Source: Globodera rostochiensis
Lineage: Eukaryota > Nematoda > Chromadorea > Rhabditida > Heteroderidae
NCBI GenBank assembly: GCA_018350325.1
Contig: JAEVLN010000026.1
Coordinates: forward strand, 62,001 to 126,000
DNA: 64,000 nucleotides
Reading direction: 5' to 3'
The notes under the pieces were generated by a model. That model ran no database searches. It saw nothing but the letters and a program-made list of their open reading frames with translations, and had not been told where the DNA came from. Below, one piece after another: positions 22,685 through 31,579 of the stretch; position 1 is the stretch's first letter, and each line of letters opens with the position of its first letter. A program made the position numbers and the translations under genes.

Positions 22685-24620
22685 TACATATGACACGACG
22701 ACCGGAGGCTGACGAGAAAAGATGGGATGGCCATGGATGTATGTGGTGATGGGAAATGATCGAATTGCAAGTGTGTATTGGGTGCGGGAAGAAGGGGGGG
22801 GGGACGTGCAGGTTAAGAGAGAGAGGTAAACATTGGCCAAGTGTTTCTCTTCCTCTTCGGATGTCCCCATCATAACCACCACTTACGCCCTTCCCACCTC
22901 CTTAATCAAAGCTGATTGATTGTGGGGTGGTGGATGGGGGGGGGGACTTCGTCGAGAGTCTCGCCTTCCCCATCCACCCACACCCAACTGTTACTCCAGG
23001 GTCATACGTCACCACCCTGTTCCAATTGTCTTTACCCAATCTGAGGTTTTGCTTCACTTTGTTTATTCATTCAAATTCCTCATTAATTTTGGTACATAAG
23101 CCAATTTATCGTTGTTTTGTAGGCTTAAAAATGTGCGCGAACTAAAAGTGGGGGCGGTGGGTCCATTCGCCACGCCGCGCTTCCCCTTTTGTCGTGGCAC
23201 TTGTTCTAAGAAACAAGCAGACTTCACATAATCTTCTACCATTGCCTAACAGAAGATTAGCCACCTGGCTTTCGAGTCACATGGGCGAAATTAAATGTTG
23301 GCAATCGCCAGAGATCTCTCTCTCTCTGAATTGATCCCAAATTACGATAATTGGCCACCTTACGCCCCATTTATCGCTTTCAATTATACATTAGTGACTC
23401 AGCGCTTTGTCGATTGATTGATGGTGGGTCGACGGAATCGGGGAGATCAACTCTCAATCAGCACATCTGAATGTAAAAAAGGGACTAACAAATAAGTTGT
23501 ATGTTACGCCAATGCAACATTTAAAGTAGGATAGTACGGGACCGGAGCCAATACTGAAATGGTCAATTTTTTCCATTTTGGTACGGAAATTTTGGACAGG
23601 TTTTTGAAAATTCCTTCAAAACTCCCTTATAAATGGTCCCGGTTTTTTCCAAAACGTTTTTTTGCCCAGTAGTCCCGGTTTTATTTGACAGAGACTAAAT
23701 TTACCTGGTTTTCCCAAAAATTCCGGTCCCCTTTTACCCTAGTATAAACTTTAAAAGCCCACAAAATGATGGAATATCTCGGATCTGCTGATCTTTTTAC
23801 CCAAGATAACGAAATGCTTAATGTTTTTGGAGTTAGAAATATTTGTTAAATTTAATAAAATACGAAATCCAACAAAATTTATTGAAAATGGAGACAATAT
23901 AAAATTAATTGCTATATTTTGTTGATTGACGAAGACAGGAGAGAGTACCCCTCTGGGGATATACATATGTGCTTTTGCTCCGTTAAAAAGGGATCGAATT
24001 AAAGAGATGGCGGGACGGGGAATGCCCACGGTGGGACAAATTTGAGTTGTCCTATCAGAAAAGAGAAAAGGGAGTCGAGCCATCCCCCGAAGGGCTGTCG
24101 TCGGGGTTTGGCCCAACTCCAACCAAACTCCAACTACATACTGGGGGCTAATCCATTCCTTTTTGCCCAAATCTCCCACGAAGGAAAGAGAAGCCCTTTT
24201 TGCCCTCGAGGGGAGAAGCGTCCCCCCCCCCCCCCCCCGAGGGGAGAAGCGTCTCCCCCCCCCCCTCCCCCGAGGGGAGAAGCGCCTTTTGCCCCCCTAC
24301 CTCAAAAATCACATAATGCTGTCTCTTGCCGTTTTCCTTCCGGGGAACACTTTTTTGCAAAAGCTCCCCCCCCCCCCAACCACCTCCACCTCCACCTCCA
24401 CGACCCCTCCCTTCCACTCATGTACAACTTCCAAAGGTCGAGCAACTCTGGGGACGAATTCGGAGAGAGATACCAAAATTTCACATCATTTTTCGTAGTT
24501 TACCGTGCTCTTTTTGAGCTCAGTTAATCCTAAATCAATTTGAACATTGGTATTTTATCAAATTCATAGGATTTTGGATAAAAAATATTTAAATTTTTAC
24601 CGAAAAGGATTAATTTTCAT
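22685..24620. other. Spacer with no supported gene
   Basis: Contains the second copy of the 17-kb duplicated block (about 22,710-22,985), CT-rich stretches, and a C-rich microrepeat 'CCGAGGGGAGAAGCG' about 3 times at 24,205-24,285. Frames here are compositional. No exon with a recognisable product. Confidence 0.5.
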
Positions 24621-24628
24621 CTGACAAA

Positions 24629-26916
24629 ATGAATATTTTTTCTACCGCCATTTATCTGTTGGCAGCGGCTTGTGTGTTCGTCAATGTCTACGTTCTGTTG
24701 AACCGTAATATTTTATTTTTTATTATTGTTATTTAATTATGAGCCAAATCAATTATTAATTAATGAATGAATTCCTTTTATTAATTTGGTTTCTTAAATT
24801 GGTTTATTAAATATTGAATAAATTTAAAGCAATTAAATTATTGAACAAATTTAAAGCAATTAAAATCATAAAAATGAATAGATATTAATTAACGCTTTTT
24901 AATTCGGTTTTATAAATATTGAACAATTAAAGGAAGTGACACAATTCATTACCTGCGCATTTATCACCTGGTATTAATTAACAAAACAAATTCTTTAAAA
25001 GTTTAATTAAAAATTAAGGCTGTTGGTGTTCTTATGGTTTGTCCCCAATGTTTTTCATTTTTTTCGTAAATTCCTCCCCCCCCCCCCCCAATTTTCGGTT
25101 TCCGCCGGCATCCTCCAAATCGCCTTCATGGCACGTGCTCAGCGGACGGCTAAACTGAAAAACCCCTACAGACTGCCCCGGCCGACCATGGTAAACATTA
25201 GAGACCAGCAGATAAAACTGATCGAGATTCTCGATCAAAATCTCGACCGGTCCTCAAGTCCTTTCTCTATTAAAGGCCAGATCGAGACGTCTCGTGATTT
25301 TTGAGTCTCGATTAAAGTTGGCCGGGACCGGGATTATGGGAAAACCCGGGCTCGGAATTGACAAATTAAAAAACCGGGATTTTATAGGGGGAAAATTAAC
25401 CAAATCCCGGTCAAAAAACCAGGACTAATGGTCAAAAACAAAGATTTGTATCTCGACCAACTTTAGTCTCGAGTGAATACAGATTCCGCCTCTATGTATT
25501 TAGTAGGGATGTTCGAAACTTGAAATTTACCTAGAACCGAGACTCAAGACCGAGAAAATTTACCGAGACTCGAGAAATTTACAGAGAATCGAGACCGAGA
25601 AATGGCACCGAGACTCGAGACCGAGAATAAGACTAAGACCCAAAAAACCCGAGAATTTCTCGAGTCGAGACCGAGACTCTCGAACATCCCTAGTACATTT
25701 TAGCACCCTTTCTCCACAAAATAATATTATGTATTTGTTTGTCTAAAGGTGTCCGCCTTTGCGCTTACAGTTGGCATTGCCCTCGGCTATGCCTACTTTT
25801 TGGTGTTCAACATTGCCTACAGGTAGGTTTTATTGGGCCAGATATTTAATCTCGAATGGAGCTTTCTCGACTAAATTTTAAGGCATAGAAATATAATTTA
25901 GCTAGAATTAACGAAAAAACGGAATTATAACTTCAATATTTTGAATTATCATCCAAAGGCGGTCCTGGAGGACAACATGTTAATAAAACTCAAACATTGC
26001 GCTTTAAAAAAAAATGCCTTAAGCAATTGTGACAAAATGATCGACGCCACCGGGGCGGAGGAGCAGTGGCAGGAGGCGGTGTACAATTTGCTGATGATTT
26101 CGTTCTGCATTCTGACCCTTGTGTACATTTGGCAACGGTGGGAGGCATTGAATTATTTTTAGGCTTAGGCTTAGGCACGCACTTAGAGAATTTTCGAATT
26201 ATTTCTAGCAATAAATGTATAATTTTTTCAATCATAGTGTCCATCGGAAACATTTAATTTTTTTTTGAGTTTGGATCAGGGGTGCTCGTAACCGTCAAAA
26301 AAAGTTAGTAATAAGTAATTGTCAAATTAAATTAGTAATAAATTATCAAATTATAATAAGTAATTGCCAAATTAAATTAGTAATAAGCAGTGTTTTGCTG
26401 TTCCAGCTTGGCCTGTTCTGTCCTGTTCTGTTCCTGTTCTGTTCTCGAGGTCGGAACAGAACAGGAACAAAACAGATAGGCTGTTCTAAAATTTGAGAAC
26501 AGAACAGGAACAGGAACAGGTTCAAAATTGTTGGAACAGCAAAACACTGGTAATAAGTAATAAGTAACGGCCAAAACCAAGTAATCTGTAATAAGTAAAA
26601 GTAATTACGAGCACCCCTGGTTTGGATTGGATACAAAATTATACATATGTTTAGACGAAAACCAATGACGACACATGAACATGTTATAGTTTACATATTC
26701 GATTTGATTAAAACAATTTCAGTTCCTATTTTGGCTCTCAACCGTCCAATTTTGACTTGGTCACACGAAAATGGGTAATTACGAATGCATTAATAAATCA
26801 ATTAATGGCAACAAAATGTGACTTTTATGTTGTAGGTGAACGTTGTGCTGACCATCGTGTGGATCAAAATTGTTGTCTACAAGGGCTATCTCAGCTATCA
26901 AGTCAAACAAAAATAG
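24629..26916 (+). CDS. Small multi-pass membrane protein, unrecognised
   Basis: Not recognised. Exon 1 (ATG at 24,629) encodes FSTAIYLLAAACVFVNVYVL, a hydrophobic segment. A middle exon ends at 25,190 (KLKNPYRLPRPTM before GTAAAC). Further exons give VSAFALTVGIALGYAYFLVF (25,750-25,822), NLLMISFCILTLVYIW (to about 26,138), SYFGSQPSNFDLVTRKW (about 26,723-26,774) and VVLTIVWIKIVVYKGYL, with stop TAG at 26,914-26,916. The last four join in phase with GT-AG introns; the first junction is unresolved. About four membrane segments are predicted. The otopetrin-like gene that follows lacks a clear N-terminal half, so these exons might instead be its first part, with the GTCAAAC near 26,901 used as a donor. 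Introns hold several MITEs. Confidence 0.5.
25199..25269. mobile_element. TAGAG-family palindromic MITE
   Basis: TAGAGACCAG... at the left and GACCGGTCCTCAAGTCCTTT plus CTCTA at the right, with CGAGATTCTCGATCAAAATC between. It lies 8 nt after the donor of the preceding exon. Confidence 0.7.
25313..25465. mobile_element. GTTGGNCGGGACC-family MITE with 8-bp duplication
   Basis: TAAAGTTGGCCGGGACCGGG at the left and CTCGACCAACTTTA at the right, with 'AAAACCCGGG' and 'AAAAACCAGGACT' microrepeats inside. Flanks GTCTCGAT (25,305-25,312) and GTCTCGAG (25,466-25,473) match at 7 of 8 positions. Confidence 0.8.
25504..25692. mobile_element. TAGGGATGTTCGA-family MITE
   Basis: TAGGGATGTTCGAAACTTGA at the left and TCTCGAACATCCCTA at the right. 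The interior consists of repeated 'GAGACTCGAGACCGAGAAA' motifs. Related partial copies are at about 35,180-35,240 and 37,230-37,330. Confidence 0.8.
26159..26176 (+). repeat. Interstitial (TTAGGC)3
   Basis: Three perfect consecutive TTAGGC hexamers, the nematode telomere unit, in the intron following the exon that ends at about 26,138. Confidence 0.85.
26277..26619. mobile_element. hAT-type MITE (CAGGGGTGCTCGTAA) interrupted by a second MITE
   Basis: The left end CAGGGGTGCTCGTAA is mirrored by TTACGAGCACCCCTG at the right, with exact 8-bp flanks GTTTGGAT (26,269-26,276 and 26,620-26,627). The interior repeats 'TTAGTAATAAGTAA'. The element at 26,388-26,549 is inserted inside it. Confidence 0.92.
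26388..26549. mobile_element. hAT-type MITE (CAGTGTTTTGCTGTTCC) nested in another MITE
   Basis: Ends CAGTGTTTTGCTGTTCC and GGAACAGCAAAACACTG; exact 8-bp flanks GTAATAAG (26,380-26,387 and 26,550-26,557). Both arms consist of tandem 'CCTGTTCTGTT' / 'AACAGAACAGG' units. Confidence 0.93.
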
Positions 26917-27650
26917 TCATTTTGCAATTAGCCGTCCACATTTCTGGGAAAAAACAAAAACAAAAAAGATAGAAAGTCGCATAATTGGATGTTTAGAAAT
27001 TATCGGTGGCAAAGAATTCGATCTAAAAATGTTCGTTTTGGCAGATCGATCATCACACAATTATTACCCGGGGATCGGGACCAGGGACGGGCGAAACTCG
27101 GCTCACACCGAACCTGAAACCCGCGTGTTTTTAGTCAATATAAATCCCACCCAAAACCTCAAAATACCCTTGGGTAATTACCCGAACCCGAAACCCCAAA
27201 CCGAAATTTCGCCCATCCCTGATCGGGACCAAAAAAGGTGCCTGCGGGCCAAAAGGAGTTTTGAATCAGTCCCAAAATGAAATTTTAGTCCCGGTCCCGT
27301 CCTATTCTATTAAAACACACTAAACGGTACATATTCTGCGACTTTATATGAAACTTTTACTTTTAAAAATAATGAAAACGAATTTCAAAAAAATGTTCAT
27401 TCTCGTTGAATTTTCAGGAGCTTTGTCAACGAAAAGAAATCTCAGGATATTGGTTTGGCATTCAACAAATTGTAAAGTGATTTGAGCCAAAACAAATTGC
27501 ACTCCAGTCCCGATCAAAGAAAGTGGTCCCCTCAATGGTCACTTCTCTAATCATTGATCAGTGATCAATCACTGCTCGACAAGGATCAGATCATTTTACA
27601 TTTTATATAAATTACAAACACTTCAATGGTGTTTCACCCCACCTTTCCAG

Positions 27651-30600
27651 GTGTCCCATTGTGAAACGTCCATACACATGTGACCCCGAGAAAGTGCTGA
27701 AGGGCACTCAGAAAATTTGGTGAAATTTTACGAAAAAAATAAAATTGTGTGTTGTTGTTTTTCAAAAATGATGATGAGCTTTCAAGGTATTATCTGCACA
27801 AGGGTCTGCTGAACTCGGCGATCATTTCGTGTGCTTCCGAATTCTTCCCGGTCATGCTGGTTGCCCATTGGCTGGCTTGTGGGCGAGCGGAACAACGCGC
27901 AGATGAACTGATCCGGCGTAGACAGGTCCAATCAGATCAGATCGATCTAATCAGATCAGTCAGATCAGATCGGTCTAATCAGATCGGTCAGATCAGATCG
28001 TGTGGCTAATCAGCAGCAATTCACCTTTTAACCCATCCATTTGATTGAGTGCAGGAGAAGAAGAGTGTGCGCAGAATGCTGCACGGGATGATGGGCGATG
28101 TCAGCAAAGTATACGGTGAGTAATGAAGAAAGAATGGTGCTGTTGGAATTCGTTTTTAAATGACTGACTGACTATTTCTGAAGCTTTGGGTCAAATCACG
28201 ACAGAACACCGGAAGCGATCGGGAATCGGATCCCGCCCGGCATTTCTGAAAATGATTGTAATTTGATCACCACTCGGAATCTGCTGTAATTCCGTCCTAA
28301 AACCTGTGATCATCTGGGGGGGGGGGGGGGAGGGACTCATTCATTGGGTTAGACCGATCTCTACTAGAGGGCGAACGAATCGAGATTTTCGATTGATCCT
28401 CAAGTCCGGGCTCTAGTCTCTAACCCCACTCCTCAACAGGTGTCGATCCGACCGCGCAGCATCGCCACGAATTGCCTACGCTGGACATCCCTCCAGGCCT
28501 TTCCCGTGCCCTGTTGCTTCTTGCCGCGTTCACCGCCCTGCTGACACTGTTCAATTGGTTTGTCGGCCTCTACTTTGCCATCAAGTGAGTGGGATTCTTA
28601 TGCCGTAAGATGTTGTTGGGTCGGGGGCCGCAGTTGAACCCTCACCCTTCTCCCATATTTTCATGTACAATTTTGTGCCATAAAAATGGTGGTTATTCGA
28701 AAACCATGTCAAAATGTGTTGTGAGTTGCAGTTACGACCTTATGATGCCGTCCATGCTAGACGATTTGGTCGAATGTGCGGCATCCGGCTGTCAGATGCT
28801 GCTATTTGGAATGGTACAAAATGCGCTAAAATTCATATCAAATTTGTGCTCTTTTTTTGTTTGAAGCTTTGGTGGTGGACCCGACGAGTGATCACATTTA
28901 AACGATGGGATCCACATCACAAGGCCGAGTCCAGGGGCGATCTGGTGCTGATCGGTGGCAGTGCCGCCTTCATGACCGCAAAACTGTTGCTCCAGGTGTT
29001 TGTTTGCTCCTCTCCTTTTGAGAAGATCGGTGCCTAGTCACTCTGTTAGCACCTTAGCCCCATCTATTTTTGTTTAAATTTATTCTTGAAGAAAGGAGTT
29101 TTGGGTAGAGCACGGACCGATTGAGATTCTCGATCGATGAATTTCGATATCCGAAATCGAAATCCCGATCGGTCCTTAAGTCCAGGTTCTAGTTTTGGGA
29201 TTGAAATATTCGCAAAATATTTTTTTACGCTTTTTCAGATTCTTGAATTACATTTCCAACGGGTCGACGGCTTTTTGCCTTGGTCTGAGACCATTTTACG
29301 CACTTCCTCTCTGGTGCTGATCCAGTCCGCAGAATGGATGCAGTTCTGCAGCCTTCAACGCGTTATGGCACTTCATTTCGAGTTAGGGTCCCGACTGGAC
29401 CAATTCCCTCCTCCGAAATTTTTTTCTAGCTACGTCCCATATTTATTTTAAAGGAATGAATTAGTTGAAGTGGAATTCTAATTTTATTTTTTAATTTTTT
29501 GAGTTTGTCACGCGGGATTCAATGGGTCCCGACTATACCGAGTTTTTGTGAATTTGATCAAATTACAGATCAGAACAGATTCATTTTAAAGGAAATGAAT
29601 TAGTGTTTGGGAATTTTAATTTTTTTAATTTGTCCCCTAAAGGGATGTGTATGCGACGCGACGTTTCTTGCCTTTTGTCACATTGGCAGCCATCATCGTC
29701 AACTGGGTGGGATTTGGCACCACTTTCTTTGAAACGTAAGTGTATAAAAGCAATTTTTGTTTTGCCGGTATATTCGAGACTTTCGATCATTTCTCGACCA
29801 TGAGTATGAAAGTATAGCAAAACGCCCTCGTTTGCAGAAACAGCATCAAGTACCAGCTGGGCCTTCAGGATCATCACTTCTCCCAGTCAACCCTGATCAG
29901 CATGATGTATGTGTAAATTGCATGATTACGACACGACGTTCACTGATAATGGATTATTTTGCCAAGTTCAGCTTCACCCAAACCATTTATCCAGCCGACT
30001 ATCTGTTCTGCTTCACGGCGGCCGGCTGCTGGACGGATGTGTTGCTGCGTTTCATGGAGCTGGGATTGTTTCAGCTTGGCCCGCCCATGGAGTTGGACGA
30101 GTTGGAGGAGTTGGAGCAGCGCAGACGGAGCAGTGGCGATGAGGGCACAATTTTGGCGGCATCAGCACACACACCGATGAAGAAGGTGCTCTCTGGGGTG
30201 AATATGTACAAGAAAAAATACCGATCGAACTTTAAGAATTTGAAAGTTTTTGGTAGAGCAAGGACGATCGAGATTCTCAGTACTTTTTGATCGAGATTCT
30301 CGATCGGTCTTCAAGTTCTTGCTCTAGTTTTTGGGTGTTGAAATGGAAAAGTTCCCATTTAGAACCATTTCGGGAATGGCCTCCATGTTCACCACCAGCA
30401 TATGCATAACGGAGGAGCAGTCCGGCGGGTGTCATCACCTCGTGCGTTGGAAGTGCCGTCGGCAGCAGATCATCGTCCGGACCGGCCTATACATTTTGTG
30501 CAACCAGTGACCAAAGAGGAAGAAGAAGAGGAAGCCGAACAAGAAGAAGCGGGAGAAGTGATTGATAACGGAACATTGAGAGAGCGGAGGAGGAAGGCAG

Positions 30601-30872
30601 AAGGAAACGGAAGAACAAAGAGGAGGATGCAAGAAAAAGAAGAACGATTTTGCGCTGTTGTGGAAGAAGAAGAAAAAGGAGGAGGAGGCGAAGAAGAAAA
30701 ACAAAAAGAAGGAGGAGGAGGAGGCGGCACATGTTGTAGGAGGAGAACTGACTATGAGGAGGGGAAGGAAGACGAGGCTGCTGCTGTTAGTGCCAGAATG
30801 GAAGAAGGCGGCGGCCATTCTGCTCGAATGGAGGAGAGAGGAGATGCCTTGGCATATAAAAACAATGATTAG
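27651..30872 (+). CDS. Otopetrin-like proton channel, C-terminal half (N-terminus unresolved)
   Basis: Otopetrins are 12-helix plasma-membrane proton channels. Exons joined here in phase give: KRPYTCDPEKVLKGTQKIW, YYLHKGLLNSAIISCASEFF, GLSRALLLLAAFTALLTLFN (TM7-like), DLVECAASGCQMLLFGM (TM8), DLVLIGGSAAFMTAKLLLQI (TM9), LRTSSLVLIQSAEWMQF (TM10), RFLPFVTLAAIIVNWVGFGT (TM11) and QTIYPADYLFCFTAAGCWTD (TM12). Helix order, spacing and short loops fit the otopetrin second half; sequence identity is low, so this is a family-level call. The last exon starts at about 30,364 and adds a long Glu/Lys/Gly-rich tail ending at the stop 30,870-30,872. All junctions used are GT-AG. Upstream helices may come from the 24.6-26.9 kb exons or from an exon near 27,418 (ELCQRKEISGYWFGIQQI). 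Confidence 0.6.
28365..28415. mobile_element. TAGAG-family MITE, short copy
   Basis: TAGAGGGCGAACGAATCGAG at the left and GATCCTCAAGTCCGGGCTCT plus A at the right. Flanks ATCTCTAC and GTCTCTAA agree at 6 of 8 positions. Confidence 0.7.
29106..29191. mobile_element. TAGAG-family MITE with exact 8-bp duplication
   Basis: TAGAGCACGGACCGATTGAG to GGTCCTTAAGTCCAGGTTCT plus A; flanked by GTTTTGGG at 29,098-29,105 and 29,192-29,199. In an otopetrin-like intron. Confidence 0.92.
30254..30326. mobile_element. TAGAG-family MITE with exact 8-bp duplication and splice-site-like ends
   Basis: A 73-bp copy, TAGAGCAAGGACGATCGAGA to GTCTTCAAGTTCTTGCTCTA, flanked by GTTTTTGG at 30,246-30,253 and 30,327-30,334. 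The junction bases create GTAGAG at the left and CTCTAG at the right, so the element could be removed as a GT-AG intron. Confidence 0.92.
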
Positions 30873-30879
30873 AAAATGC

Positions 30880-31036
30880 TCTGTTTCAAAGTGCAATAAA
30901 CTTTCAACAAATTCTCTCATCTTAACACAGATTTTACTAGAGTTGGCCGGGACTGGTACTGAATGGCCAAATGCTCTGTTTCAAAGTGCAATAAATTTTC
31001 AACAAATTCTCTCATCTTAACACAGATTTTACTAAA
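30880..31036. repeat. Tandem duplication of about 70 bp around a MITE end
   Basis: 'AATGCTCTGTTTCAAAGTGC' through 'CTCATCTTAACACAGATTTT' occurs at about 30,873-30,938 and again at about 30,968-31,032. Between the copies lies a fragment TAGAGTTGGCCGGGACTGGT of the GTTGG-CGGGACC MITE family. This is the 3' flank of the otopetrin-like gene. Confidence 0.8.
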
Positions 31037-31039
31037 AAT

Positions 31040-31575
31040 TGCCGCGCCAAATATGAAATTCTCGGTAAAGTTCGCGGGGCGATGCAAATTTGCATATTTT
31101 CGGACAATGCGCGACACTGCCCCCCCCCCCACTTAATTGAATGTGCCCCATCCGTTTACAACAGCGCCGAAATTACGCACCAGCAGCTGCTTATGTTTCA
31201 AATTGAGACGGAGGACAGTCCGGAAGGGGGTTTGATCAGTGATCAGTCAACCGGACACAAAACAGTAAAAGTGGGGAGGAGAGAGTGGGAGGGGAGAGAA
31301 GTGACTGACTCGCTTTGGGTGGTTTTGGGTCGGGAAGTTATTTGAATATGACATAAATAGTATGAATGATATTTGGGGGACGGGTGTGGGGTAGCGAAGT
31401 GATGGGAACCGGATTCCGGCGGCGTCTTCCTTTTAAAGTTTGTTCCCCCTCGGGGGATAAAATTCTTTGTGGCGCTGCAGCGGCGGCGCATCTTCCAACC
31501 GTTGTGCTGTGCCCAATTTGCTGACATTTCCATTCCATACAAATCTGTGCACACTTTCTGCTGCTGCTACTGCTG
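31040..31575. other. Spacer between the otopetrin-like and LIM genes
   Basis: No supported exon. Contains a 12-base C run near 31,122 and purine-rich sequence near 31,265-31,300. Promoter elements could not be identified. Confidence 0.4.
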
Positions 31576-31579
31576 AAGG

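Noticed and set aside
24040..24530. Open frames with long Pro or Gly runs
   Set aside because: These are produced by C/G homopolymers and a C-rich microrepeat; no conserved segment or splice structure.
29950..30030. A fifth non-AG intron before the last otopetrin helix
   Set aside because: Using the donor TAT|GTGTAA instead of AT|GTATGT makes a canonical GT...CCAAG intron in the right phase.
30435..30920. Long minus-strand open frames rich in Phe/Leu/Ser
   Set aside because: They are the complement of the Glu/Lys/Gly codon run in the otopetrin-like C-terminal exon, which is in phase with the preceding plus-strand exons.
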